A stretch of 64,000 bases of DNA from CAYTPI01 sp964439625. Lineage in GTDB: Bacteria > Chloroflexota > Anaerolineae > Aggregatilineales > UBA3940. The translations under genes were made by a program, and so were the position numbers. The stretch spans positions 310,001-374,000 of the forward strand of contig CAYTPI010000001.1 of the NCBI GenBank assembly GCA_964439625.1, read 5' to 3'. Every line of letters begins with the position of its first letter. The first letter of the stretch is position 1. The notes under the pieces are model-generated. The model ran no database searches. It saw only the letters and a program-made list of their open reading frames with translations, and had not been told where the DNA came from. Positions 1 to 8,483 of the stretch are shown in pieces.

Positions 1-5
1 TTGTG

Positions 6-986
6 ATGACGAATTCCTATTTTTGCGAGATGTTCAGTAAAGAAAGCGACAGTATGGATCGACAAGAGATTGATTTGAACTGGCCTAAAGAGGCGCGGCG
101 CATAGCCCATGGCATTCGCCAGCGTGTACTGGGTTTAACCATTGAACGCAACGGTTGTTATCTCAGTCAGGCCCTTTCCTCCGCGGAGATCTTGGCAGTA
201 TTGTACAGCAAAGTCTTGACTTTGGGGCCGAGTGAGGCACCGGAGGTGCCGCCTGTGTTTGCAGGTGTGCCTGGGCAGGATGTCGAAAAAGTGACGGGTG
301 CAGACTACAACGGAGCGCGTACTGCACACTATGATCGTTTACTGATTTCCCCAGCGCACTATGCTGTGGCTGTCTACGCTGCCTTGGTGGAAGTTGGGCG
401 CATGGCACCTGAAGGCTTGCTTCAGTTCAATACAGATGGCAGTACCGTCGAAATGATCGGCGCAGAACACTCACCCGGCTTCGAACTGACTACGGGATCG
501 TTTGGTCAAGCATTGAGCCAGGCTGGTGGTATAGCGATGGCTCGTAAACTCCGCGACGAACCGGGCATGGTCTATGTCTTTATGTCAGATGGCGAGTTAG
601 AGGAAGGCCAGACGTGGGAGGCGTTGCAAGCATTGACCTTCTATGAGCTAGATAACGTAATTGTATACATTGATGTGAACGGGCAACAGGTCGATGGGTT
701 GACGAAGGATGTTATGAACATTGAGCCGATTGATGCCCGCATCCAAGGGTTTGGGGCGCGTGCTATCAAGGTGGATGGGCATGACATTGAAGACTTAGCC
801 AGTGTGCCAGACGTGCACAAGATGGATGGCAAGCCTACTGTTGCTTTGTGCTACACCAACCCCAGCCAAGGCATACCACTTCTAGATGAGCGCAAACCGA
901 AGCTTCATTATGTGCGCTTCAAGAGCGACGAGGAAAAAGCGCGTTTCGAGGCGTATTTGAATGAGATGAAAGCGATGGAGATTTAG
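6..986 (+). CDS. Transketolase, N-terminal (TPP-binding) subunit
   Basis: This is the first half of a split transketolase, which moves two-carbon ketol units between sugar phosphates in the pentose phosphate pathway. The thiamine diphosphate site is visible as SDGELEEGQ followed by the downstream Asn (VNGQQVDG), and GSFGQALSQAGG is the typical TPP-half segment. The partner subunit begins 5 nt downstream, so the two are one transcription unit and should form a heterotetramer. The start is uncertain: GTG at 3, ATG at 6 and ATG at 54 are all in frame and the upstream sequence is outside the window. The ATG at 54 (MDRQEIDLNW) has a weak AAAGAAAG Shine-Dalgarno and would give a protein closer to usual split-subunit length. 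The family is sure; the exact sugar substrate is not. Confidence 0.9.
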   Translation: MTNSYFCEMFSKESDSMDRQEIDLNWPKEARRIAHGIRQRVLGLTIERNGCYLSQALSSAEILAVLYSKVLTLGPSEAPEVPPVFAGVPGQDVEKVTGADYNGARTAHYDRLLISPAHYAVAVYAALVEVGRMAPEGLLQFNTDGSTVEMIGAEHSPGFELTTGSFGQALSQAGGIAMARKLRDEPGMVYVFMSDGELEEGQTWEALQALTFYELDNVIVYIDVNGQQVDGLTKDVMNIEPIDARIQGFGARAIKVDGHDIEDLASVPDVHKMDGKPTVALCYTNPSQGIPLLDERKPKLHYVRFKSDEEKARFEAYLNEMKAMEI

Positions 987-991
987 ACACA

Positions 992-2005
992 ATGCAGTTA
1001 GAGACAAATGTTCACTCACGTAACCTGATCGAATTTGCCAAAGACCGACCGGAAGTCATTGTATTTTCGGGTGACCTGACGGGCTCAACTGAGATCAGTG
1101 CTTTCAAAGAAACATACCCAGAGCGCTTCTTTTCGCTGGGTATGGCTGAGCAGAACATGCTCAGTTGGGCTGGCGGTATGGCCCGCGAGGGGTATACGCC
1201 CTTTATTCACACATTTGCTGTCTTTTTGTATCGGCGTCCTTACGATCAGTTAGCGATGTCAGTTGCCTACCCCAACCTAAGGGTGCGGCTGTTTGGCTTC
1301 TTGCCGGGGATCACGACTCCGGGTGGTGTGACGCATCAGGCGATTGAGGACATTGCAGTGCTGCGAGGTCTACCAAACATGACGATCTTGGCAGTCGGCG
1401 ATGCAACGGATATCGAGTCAATTTTGGATGTGTCCCACGCTGTTGATGGCCCTGTTTACATCCGCATGTTGCGTAAACAAGTTCCTAGACTATTTCCCAC
1501 AACTGAGCGCCTCGAATTCAACCGGGCTCGTACCCTGCGAACTGGCGAAGATATCGCCCTGTTATCGATGGGTATCTGCACAGAAGAAGCCATACGCGCC
1601 ACCAGTGTTCTGGCTGAACGCGGTGTGTCCATTACACATCTGCATGTAACCACGCTCAAACCGTTTTCTGATCCTACCGTGGTGGAGGCTGTCACCAGCG
1701 TTAAGCGCGGCGTGATCACTATGGAGAACCATACGGTGATCGGGGGGCTAGGTACCGCCACCGCGGAAGTGATGGCAGAACATGGGGCAGGGGTTCCCCT
1801 GAGCCGGATCGGCCTGAACGACACATTCGCCCACGGCGCGACACGCGAACATTTAATGAAAGAGTACAAACTCGATGCGATCAGTTTGGTGAACCGTGTT
1901 GAGAAAATCCTTGGAGAGAAACTAAATATTACCGAAGATGATTTAGCCTCTGTTCGGTTTGACCCGGCGGACGTCGGCGGGGTTGAGCAACTCGAAGCGT
2001 TGTAA
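992..2005 (+). CDS. Transketolase, C-terminal (pyrimidine-binding) subunit
   Basis: Second half of the split transketolase (337 aa), carrying the pyrimidine-binding and C-terminal domains. The catalytic Glu that activates the TPP aminopyrimidine is E53 in GMAEQNM. The segment ITTPGGVTHQAIEDIAVLR is the conserved GxTHxxxED-type loop of transketolase/DXS C halves. The C-terminal domain follows from about residue 195. It lies 5 nt after the N-subunit gene, so the pair is co-transcribed. DXS and pyruvate dehydrogenase E1 beta share the fold, but the split arrangement with this partner favours transketolase. No terminator with a clear T tract is seen after it. Confidence 0.92.
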   Translation: MQLETNVHSRNLIEFAKDRPEVIVFSGDLTGSTEISAFKETYPERFFSLGMAEQNMLSWAGGMAREGYTPFIHTFAVFLYRRPYDQLAMSVAYPNLRVRLFGFLPGITTPGGVTHQAIEDIAVLRGLPNMTILAVGDATDIESILDVSHAVDGPVYIRMLRKQVPRLFPTTERLEFNRARTLRTGEDIALLSMGICTEEAIRATSVLAERGVSITHLHVTTLKPFSDPTVVEAVTSVKRGVITMENHTVIGGLGTATAEVMAEHGAGVPLSRIGLNDTFAHGATREHLMKEYKLDAISLVNRVEKILGEKLNITEDDLASVRFDPADVGGVEQLEAL

Positions 2006-2115
2006 GGATGCGGCAATGGGAGGGATGCTAGGCATACCCATCCACGATAAGTTTGGCATTCTGTGCCAAGCTATATGATTCAGACCAGAAAAGAAAGATT
2101 TTCAACATAAAACAG

Positions 2116-2209
2116 CGGGAATGGATGGGAGTCGAACCCACCGGGGCTTGTTCCACAACCCCCCAACGGTTTTGAAGACCGCGAGACTCACCGGAGTCTT
2201 CCCACCCCC
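2116..2209 (-). tRNA. selC: tRNA-Sec (anticodon UCA)
   Basis: A 94-nt selenocysteine tRNA reads on the minus strand. It has every bacterial tRNA-Sec hallmark. The acceptor stem has 8 bp (GGGGGTGG with CCATTCCC, two G-U pairs). The D stem has 6 bp, AGACTC/GAGTCT, around a 4-nt CGGT loop. The anticodon loop CTTCAAA contains UCA at 2175-2173. The long variable arm forms GGGG/CCCC and TTGT/ACAA stems. The T loop is TTCGACT. The CCA end is not encoded (G discriminator then CTG). It lies just downstream of a small membrane protein gene on the same strand. It shows the genome decodes UGA as selenocysteine; the other sel genes are not in this window. Confidence 0.97.
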
Positions 2210-2221
2210 ATGCATGATTGA

Positions 2222-2554
2222 TTATGTGGCGCGGAGCTGCCGTAAGCGTTGGCTGCCCCACCACATGACAACGCCAGCCAGTGTTGTGCTGGTCAGAATT
2301 GCAGCAATGACGCCAGTGCGAATCCACTTGACCCTGTCTTCCAGGGCCTGTTTGGCGAGGGTGCTGCTCTGGCAGTCAACCTGAGCACAGTTGAGTTCCG
2401 CACCTGCAACTTGCAGAGCCTCTTGCGGGTTCAGCGACTCGTAGAATGCTAGCTGCTCGGCTAGGTTGCCCAACACGTTGATGCTTAGAAAAATCCCAAC
2501 ACCGAGAGCAGAGACTGTCAAGAACATCACGTAAAGAGTGATTTGTGACTTCAT
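2222..2554 (-). CDS. Small two-TM membrane protein of unknown function
   Basis: 110 aa. Residues about 6-30 form one hydrophobic helix and about 80-98 (IAAILTSTTLAGVVMWWG) a second. The loop between holds two Cys (LNCAQVDCQ) and is polar, so it could lie outside the cell with a disulphide. The C-terminus is basic. No family is recognised. It ends 12 nt before the tRNA-Sec on the same strand, so the two may share a transcript. Support is the clear start ATG, coherent membrane topology and lack of a better reading on the other strand. Confidence 0.55.
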   Translation of the reverse strand: MKSQITLYVMFLTVSALGVGIFLSINVLGNLAEQLAFYESLNPQEALQVAGAELNCAQVDCQSSTLAKQALEDRVKWIRTGVIAAILTSTTLAGVVMWWGSQRLRQLRAT

Positions 2555-2668
2555 AGCATGTGATTATTGTTGATCTAGCGTGCTCTGTCAACGTAGGACA
2601 ATTGCGGCTAATCTCAAACTGGTGTAGATTGAATCTGTACAGCACCCACTCGCCGGGAAACACAACCC

Positions 2669-3931
2669 ATGGAAGAGCATACACAGCAGAGCATGCCACA
2701 GATACCCACAGATCATAATTACGAAACTTTCAACAAACTCGTCGAGACGAGTATGATCCTCAATTCAACGTTGTCACAGAATATTCTGCTTGACCACATC
2801 ATGCAGGCGGCGATACAGATCACAGGCTCTGAGGCTGCTAGCATTCTACTGGTAGACCCTAATACGAAGGACTTGCACTTCGTGGCTGCTAGTGGCTCTG
2901 GCCCGCTCGATAATTTCACAGATATCGTTGTGCCTTTAGAGGGCAGCATTGCTGGGCTAATTGTGCGCGAAAACCGCGCTGTGGTTATTGATGATGTCGT
3001 CAACGATCCGCGCCACTTCCGCCAAGCTGATGAGGAGCTTGACTTCCAAACGCGCTCGCTGCTGGGCGTTCCGATGCGCATCAAAGATAGGCTAATCGGT
3101 GTGCTAGAGGCAGTCAATAGACCCGAGCCGTACACCAATGAAGATGTACGCTACATCACGATCTTGGCATCACAGGCTGCTGTAGCGATTGAGAACGCTC
3201 GTCTAATCAATGAATTGCGCCGTGCTAAAGCCGATCTTGAGAAGCTCAACAAACTCAAGAATGACTTTATCTCGATTGCTTCGCACGAACTGCGGACACC
3301 ACTGGGGGTGATCCTTGGGTATGCGACATTTCTAAAGGAGGATACGCAAGGCGACATTAACGAGCATGCCGAGCGTGTGTTCAATAGCGCTATCCACCTC
3401 CGCAGCCTGATCGAAGACATGACCAGCTTGCGCTACATTCAGTTTGATGCCGCTGAATTGAATATTCAGCCGGTATCAGTCAATGATATTGTTGACATGA
3501 CGATGCAACACATCGGTGATTTGGCTGAGACTAAGGAGCAAGCTTTGATTGTTGAACCAGCCCGTACACTAATGCTGGTTAATGCGGACGCAGACCGCAT
3601 CGTGATGGCCCTCGGCAACGTCTTGAACAACGCGGTCAAGTTCTCTGAGGTGGGCGGCTTGATTGTGCTGTCAGTCGAGGCGCGTAACACACGCGACGTG
3701 TGGATTAAAGTGCGCGATAATGGCATGGGTATCACACGTGATCAGCTTGAGCGCGTCTTCGATCAGTTCTACCAAGTGGAAGACCCGATGATCCGGGCGC
3801 ATGGCGGCTTGGGGCTGGGTTTATCGATCACCAAAGCGATAGTTGAGAAGCACAATGGGCGTGTCTGGGTCGAGAGTGACGGCCCAGGCAAAGGCTGTAC
3901 CGTGACTATTTCGCTGCCAATTGCCCATTGA
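2669..3931 (+). CDS. GAF-domain sensor histidine kinase
   Basis: Cytoplasmic two-component sensor of 420 aa with no membrane segments. Order: a GAF domain at about residues 20-180, a short coiled linker (NELRRAKADLEKLNKLKNDF), a HisKA dimerisation domain with phospho-acceptor H206 in SHELRTPLG, and a HATPase domain at about 300-418 with N box (LGNVLNNAVKFSE), G1 box (VRDNGMGI) and G2 box (GGLGLGLSI). It should autophosphorylate in response to a small ligand or redox change sensed by GAF. No response regulator is adjacent, so it is an orphan kinase. The start ATG has only a weak upstream GGGAAA; an in-frame ATG at 2693 is the alternative. Confidence 0.93.
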   Translation: MEEHTQQSMPQIPTDHNYETFNKLVETSMILNSTLSQNILLDHIMQAAIQITGSEAASILLVDPNTKDLHFVAASGSGPLDNFTDIVVPLEGSIAGLIVRENRAVVIDDVVNDPRHFRQADEELDFQTRSLLGVPMRIKDRLIGVLEAVNRPEPYTNEDVRYITILASQAAVAIENARLINELRRAKADLEKLNKLKNDFISIASHELRTPLGVILGYATFLKEDTQGDINEHAERVFNSAIHLRSLIEDMTSLRYIQFDAAELNIQPVSVNDIVDMTMQHIGDLAETKEQALIVEPARTLMLVNADADRIVMALGNVLNNAVKFSEVGGLIVLSVEARNTRDVWIKVRDNGMGITRDQLERVFDQFYQVEDPMIRAHGGLGLGLSITKAIVEKHNGRVWVESDGPGKGCTVTISLPIAH

Positions 3932-3983
3932 GCAACTGATCCACAATCTTTAAGGGCAGTCTTTCAAATTACAGCGCTAGGCG

Positions 3984-5072
3984 CTAAGCCTCACTGACAA
4001 CCACCTTGGTGCCATCCAGCCCGTTGCTGACCTGATAATACATCTCATTGAGGGGTGGGTAGGGCGTCGTCCAGCGCCAAATCCAACGAGCGGCATCCGC
4101 TGGTAAGTTGACACAGCCGCTGCTTCTGACTTGTCCATAATCATTATGCCAGTAGCAACCGTGTGTCGCAATGAAGCTGGCGGTGAAGTAACAGACAAAT
4201 GGAACGCCCGCTAGATTGTAGCGTTCTGCGTCTTCTTCACTGGCTGCTGTTCCACTGACCATCCGCTCGCTGATGCGCTTATCATAGATGTGGTATGTGC
4301 CCGGCGGGGTGAACTTCTTTGGTCGTCCGGTGGATACGTAATGCTCGAAGACGACGGTGTCACCCTCATAAGCCGTCAGTTTTTGCTGTGGCAAACTGAC
4401 CACGATCAGCTTATCCGCTGGGTTAACGTCCGACGAGATCGGTTCCAGTTCTTCGTTAGGGATCAAGCGCAGGTGCGTCGCCCGCATCCAGTAAGCCCCA
4501 TATAATTCCTCGATGCGATACCATGTGTTGCCGTCATCACCGACGGTAACATCGACGACGCGAAAGGTCGCGCCGTAATACATCCGCCCGACGAAGGTAT
4601 CAGCCTCTTTGCCTGTCTCGATTGTCTCCCAGTATGCATCGGAATAGGGGGCAGTCAGTTCAGCCCAGCGCCCCTGACCAATTTCCTCACGCCTGGCAGG
4701 TGGGTTCGGCAGGTGGTACCAGATCGGCTGGACGAATGATGAGTAGAAGTAGCCAACGCTTGTCTGAAGCCATAGATCGTTGTGGAAATAGACCGTCTGG
4801 CCTTGTACTACTTTCTGAACGCGAACCAGATCATCTTGATACAGCACGGCATTAATATCAGCATCGACGGTTGGCTCAGCGCGGGCATTCATGAATGCGC
4901 CTGTGATCCGCCCAATTGGTTCGCCGTTCCAGCGGGCGGGCAGCCGGAAACTGTCTCCTGCTTGGGCCGTCGCCGTCTGGATGCCGCTCAGGGCGTCTGG
5001 GCGCACCAGTGCTGCCGCACCAAAACCTACTAAGCCAATTGATTTTAAGATGGTGCGTCTGGAAAGGTTCAT
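3984..5072 (-). CDS. L,D-transpeptidase (YkuD) with Tat signal
   Basis: Exported enzyme of 362 aa that would cross-link peptidoglycan or attach proteins to it, through a cysteine acyl-enzyme. A twin-arginine signal starts at SRRTILK, followed by a hydrophobic stretch and a likely cleavage after ATAQA (residue 38). The middle part (about 50-230) is a divergent SH3-like wall-binding region. The YkuD domain occupies about 245-362, with the hallmark HGCYWHND and SSGCVNL and catalytic C320. Tat export suggests folding before secretion. It is transcribed towards the kinase gene upstream in the window, with no terminator visible between them. The catalytic motif makes the family call firm; its acceptor is unknown. 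Confidence 0.92.
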   Translation of the reverse strand: MNLSRRTILKSIGLVGFGAAALVRPDALSGIQTATAQAGDSFRLPARWNGEPIGRITGAFMNARAEPTVDADINAVLYQDDLVRVQKVVQGQTVYFHNDLWLQTSVGYFYSSFVQPIWYHLPNPPARREEIGQGRWAELTAPYSDAYWETIETGKEADTFVGRMYYGATFRVVDVTVGDDGNTWYRIEELYGAYWMRATHLRLIPNEELEPISSDVNPADKLIVVSLPQQKLTAYEGDTVVFEHYVSTGRPKKFTPPGTYHIYDKRISERMVSGTAASEEDAERYNLAGVPFVCYFTASFIATHGCYWHNDYGQVRSSGCVNLPADAARWIWRWTTPYPPLNEMYYQVSNGLDGTKVVVSEA

Positions 5073-5235
5073 CGTATTAAAGCCGCCTCATTGAAAATTA
5101 CCGCCGCATATTATATCGATGCTGGTGCTTGTGCCAATTGCTCATAATGATTGTATGCACATACGTGCTTGAAAACCTCACAGTGATCTGCGACAGTTAG
5201 CTAGCACCGTTGACCAATGTTTTAGAAGCGTTATC

Positions 5236-6093
5236 ATGTCGATTTCTTCCGCAACCCGCCGTAATAAGCCGCAGCCAACCCGCATCTATTACCCCGGTGA
5301 TGATCTCTGGCAGATCAACCGCGAGTTACTGACGGTGCTGTCTGGGCCACGCTCCGTCCTGTTAGAACTGGCGCATCCGTTGGTGGCGGCTGGCGTGGCT
5401 CAACACAGCAAGTTCTCTACCCGCCCCTTGGCTCGTTTGCGGCATACACTGCAAACCATGATTCGCTTTTCCTTCGGCGGCGTTGATCTGGTCGGCAGCG
5501 CGTCACAGCACATGGTCAAGTGTCATGCTAGGGTACAGGGGCGGCTCAGTGAAAACGCTGGGCAATACGCTGTGGGGGATCGCTACCAGGCCAACAACCC
5601 TGAGCTGCGGCTGTGGGTCTGGGCGACGCTGGTTGACGGTGTCTTCGTCTCGTATGATGCCTTCATCCGCCCGTTGACTGCCCCGGAGAAAGAACGCTAC
5701 TACGGTGCTTCGTTGAAAATGCTGCCCTATATGGGCGTGCCGGAGCAGGTGGTACCGCCTACCCTTGCTGATTTTAATGCGTATGTCGAGCATGTGATCA
5801 ATGATGTGCTGCACGTCACCGACGAAGCACGTGAGATTGCCGCGGCCTTGTTCGCACCGAACTTGATTGGGCGGGCCTTTTGGTGGGCGTCCCACCCAGG
5901 GTTAGGCCTGACGCCCGAACACATCATTGAGGGCTTTAGCCTCACGTGGAACCCGCACAAGCAAGCCAGCGCCGAACGTGTAGCCCATTGGATACGCCGC
6001 TATCGGCAGGTAGCCCCTGCGCCGCTACGTGTTTGGCCCCAAGCCCTTTGGGTAGAAGTAGCCTCAGAGTTGGGTCTGTTAACGTTGGCATGA
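5236..6093 (+). CDS. Oxygenase MpaB / DUF2236 family protein
   Basis: 285 aa protein of the MpaB/latex-clearing-protein (DUF2236) family, whose studied members are b-type haem oxygenases that cleave prenyl chains. Conserved family segments are visible: ELAHPLVAAGVAQHS (about 44-58), the KCHARVQG segment (about 95-102) and LRLWVWATLVDGVF (about 125-138). Candidate haem or metal ligands are H47, H57 and H97. No signal peptide is seen, so it is probably cytoplasmic. It stands alone between divergent and unrelated genes. Substrate is unknown; assignment rests on these motifs. Confidence 0.8.
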   Translation: MSISSATRRNKPQPTRIYYPGDDLWQINRELLTVLSGPRSVLLELAHPLVAAGVAQHSKFSTRPLARLRHTLQTMIRFSFGGVDLVGSASQHMVKCHARVQGRLSENAGQYAVGDRYQANNPELRLWVWATLVDGVFVSYDAFIRPLTAPEKERYYGASLKMLPYMGVPEQVVPPTLADFNAYVEHVINDVLHVTDEAREIAAALFAPNLIGRAFWWASHPGLGLTPEHIIEGFSLTWNPHKQASAERVAHWIRRYRQVAPAPLRVWPQALWVEVASELGLLTLA

Positions 6094-6304
6094 TTGCTAG
6101 GGGGTCCTTAGACTCATGCTGTACACTTGATGCAAGTCACAGATTGCTAGCACGGGGGGACTCCACGTTGTTGATCGAGAATAATTCGACAACATTCAAG
6201 CTTCTGCGTATACTCCTAGGCTGCATCATCAATAAACCAATATTGATTCGCATAGGCGCTTACGGGCGCTTTGTTTATGAGCTAAATTATATGGAGACGC
6301 TGAC

Positions 6305-6541
6305 ATGGCTAAGTGTGATGTAACAGGCAAAAAGCCGATGTCGGGGAACAACGTTCCGTTTTCACAGAAGAAGACCAAGCGCACCTTCAAGCCGAACGTG
6401 CACAAGCGCCGCATTTACGTCCCAGAATTGGGCCGCCACGTGCGGATCAACGTTTCTGCTAAGGGCCTCAAGACAATCGACAAGGTTGGCCTGAGTGCGT
6501 ATCTCAAGAAGACGGGCCGTTCTCTCAAGGACATCACCTAA
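6305..6541 (+). CDS. rpmB: 50S ribosomal protein L28
   Basis: 78 aa, full length for L28. The N-terminus MAKCDVTGKKPMSGNNV, followed by a Lys/Arg-rich centre (KKTKRTFKPNVHKRRIYVPE) and the RINVSAKGLKTIDK segment, is diagnostic. It is part of the large ribosomal subunit. Only the first Cys remains of the zinc-binding set found in some L28 proteins, so this is a zinc-independent form. The gene is monocistronic, with an intrinsic terminator 27 nt after the stop. Confidence 0.98.
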   Translation: MAKCDVTGKKPMSGNNVPFSQKKTKRTFKPNVHKRRIYVPELGRHVRINVSAKGLKTIDKVGLSAYLKKTGRSLKDIT

Positions 6542-6567
6542 ACGATACGCTCGACCGTATCCACCAG

Positions 6568-6597
6568 AGGGGAGTTGCCGTAGGGTAACTCCCCTTT
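6568..6597 (+). terminator. Intrinsic terminator after rpmB
   Basis: Stem AGGGGAGTT (6568-6576) pairs with AACTCCCCT (6587-6595) around a 10-nt loop, followed by TT. It sits directly downstream of rpmB. Confidence 0.75.
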
Positions 6598-6753
6598 GAC
6601 TTTAAACCATTGCAATGCTTTACAACTCGCTAACACTGTGCCCTGCTTTAGGTTGCTACGACGTTACAATGAGCTAAAGAAAGACTTATTTCCTAGATAC
6701 AACGCATTAAAAAACTGGTTACATTAATCAAGGACAAGTAGCATTGATTTACT

Positions 6754-7656
6754 ATGCCTGACGACAAATTTTTACAGCTCGACGATAATACTGCTGATCT
6801 GCTTCTGCGTCGTTTTTCCCAGGGTGACACAGAAGAGCGTCTGCGGGTGTTGTCGATCATTGAGGCCGCTCATGAAGCCCAACCGCTTGCGAGACTGCTG
6901 AGTGATGCCGTCGCGGATGTAGATCCACAGGTGCGTGGTCGGGCTTTGGTTGTGGCCCACAAACTGAACGTGGACTCGCTGCCGCAGGTTGCTGCACAAC
7001 TGCTTGAGGATGAACATCCACACATTCGTCGTCTGGCAGTCGACTCACTCGGACGCCACAAGGATGCTGCCCATATCGATACACTGCTGCCGCGGCTACA
7101 AGATGAAGATACATGGGTGCGCTGGGCTGCTTTGGAGGCAGTCAGTTGGTCAACCGAGCATCGCGTTGCGTTGGCAGTCCAAGGTGTGCTCAACGATGAG
7201 GATCCATCAGTCCGTAGGCGGGCCTGTGAGTTATTCGCGCTGGAACTGAAGCCGATCCCCGTAGCTGACCTGATCACACGGCTGAAGGATGAAGATGAAT
7301 GGGCGCGCTTTTGGGCTGTCGAAGCGCTGCGGTTGGCGCAGTCAGAGCAGGCCATTGATCCATTGATCGAATGTTTAGGCGACGAGAGCGAAATGATTCG
7401 CAAGCGCGCAGTCCAGGCACTTGGCTACCTCAACGCGACAAAGGCTGTGCCCTACCTTAAACCAATGCTTGAGACTCAACCCGATCTGCGTCCTTCCATT
7501 GAATGGGCACTTGGGCGCATTGATGAGGCTCAGAAAGATGCCCCCACTGAATCAGAAGCATTTACTGAAAAACAAACCGACCAGCCTGTGGACGCCGAGC
7601 GTAACAAAAACCGCAGTGTCATTCTTAAGCTGATCAGCTTTATGCAGGGGCGTTAG
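6754..7656 (+). CDS. HEAT-repeat protein
   Basis: 300 aa, soluble, built of about seven HEAT repeats of roughly 30 residues over residues 10-255. Each has the alternating helix pattern with conserved D-x-x-VR motifs (EDTWVRWAALEAV, EDPSVRRRACELF, DESEMIRKRAVQALG). The last 40 residues are polar and then basic. HEAT arrays are protein-interaction scaffolds; PBS-lyase-type repeats of this form also occur in phycobilin lyases, but no other feature supports that here. It converges with the DM13 lipoprotein gene, 3 nt apart. A second HEAT protein is at 42710-43471. Confidence 0.85.
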   Translation: MPDDKFLQLDDNTADLLLRRFSQGDTEERLRVLSIIEAAHEAQPLARLLSDAVADVDPQVRGRALVVAHKLNVDSLPQVAAQLLEDEHPHIRRLAVDSLGRHKDAAHIDTLLPRLQDEDTWVRWAALEAVSWSTEHRVALAVQGVLNDEDPSVRRRACELFALELKPIPVADLITRLKDEDEWARFWAVEALRLAQSEQAIDPLIECLGDESEMIRKRAVQALGYLNATKAVPYLKPMLETQPDLRPSIEWALGRIDEAQKDAPTESEAFTEKQTDQPVDAERNKNRSVILKLISFMQGR

Positions 7657-7659
7657 TCC

Positions 7660-8215
7660 CTAACCTGTAGGCGACAGTGTCGCTGTCGAGAAGACCACGC
7701 GGAACGGTACGCAGTAAATCACCACGCTCATTACGCCGCTAATGTCAACCTCTGCTGGAATGTCGTAGTTCTGAGCCCCATATTGCCCTTAAGTTGGCCT
7801 AAATAGATGTGCGGTTCCGCCATTACACCATTGGGGTTACGCGGTTCTGCCTCACCTGATAGCATGACATGTAGATCAGGCCCACGTGTGACGGTGAAAT
7901 CGTCCTCCAGCCGCAGCACGTATGTTCCATCCTCCATCTCAATGATGGTGGCGCTACCACTGCTACGATGAATCGCATCGATATCGACAAACATACCTGT
8001 GAGCATTGTTGCGGCGAAGTCACTCGTTAAGGGCTCGTCCATCACAACCTTGCTTTCTGCCTGAGCAGTCGCCATCGCCTGTTCTTCCGTCAAGCCATCT
8101 ACAATAATCACATTTTTGCTTCTGCCTCAGGTTCGGATGCTGGTTTGCTGCTACCACACGCTGCGATAAGTATAGTTGTTAGCAAGGTACTGACTATCAA
8201 TGCGAATTGTTTCAT
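7660..8215 (-). pseudogene. DM13-domain lipoprotein, broken by two frameshifts
   Basis: Three reading frames together spell one protein. ATG at 8215 gives a lipoprotein signal (MKQFALIVSTLLTTILIAAC with lipobox Cys20). The second frame gives DLHVMLSGEAEPRNP and surrounding DM13 sequence, preceded by the typical RLEDDFTVTRGPDLHV. The third frame finishes the DM13 domain (AQNYDIPAEVDISG and SVVIYCVPFRVVFS) and stops at 7660. The first break lies in A5 at 8113-8117 and the second in G4 at 7776-7779; adding one base to each run restores the frame. DM13 domains are thought to bind redox cofactors. The intact parts suggest either two homopolymer sequencing errors or recent decay. An internal GTG at 8111 gives the largest single frame. 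Confidence 0.85.
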
Positions 8216-8483
8216 GTTTTTGTTGATCGTTCTGCTAAATACGACTAGGCCTAAAAGGTAGTCTGTCCTAGGTCTTTTTGCTAGGTGCCAGCTGGCCTAT
8301 CTTCTGGGATATCCGCAAGCTAGTTGACGTATACTAGGTATGTACAACCACAAAAATATTATTGTCTAGGCTACGAAGCAATAACTGATAGCACGGCACT
8401 TCGTTCCTGTGCAATGATATGCAAAACGTCCGTGGTTGTACTTATGCCGAATAGATGAACCATATTGAAAATAGAGCCGGATA

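Noticed and set aside
1456..2016. Minus-strand frame of 186 aa inside the transketolase C subunit gene
   Set aside because: It is the antisense shadow of a clear coding region, with Ser/Thr/Arg-rich composition and no family motif.
2050..2072. Hairpin with 9-bp stem after the transketolase genes as a terminator
   Set aside because: It has no T tract on either side; I do not call it a terminator.
6870..7403. Minus-strand frame of 177 aa across the HEAT gene
   Set aside because: Antisense of repeat-rich DNA; Ser-rich composition and no conserved motif.
8216..8483. Promoter or riboswitch in the space before the small membrane protein
   Set aside because: TTGACG is present, but no -10 element at a correct distance and no conserved fold can be identified.
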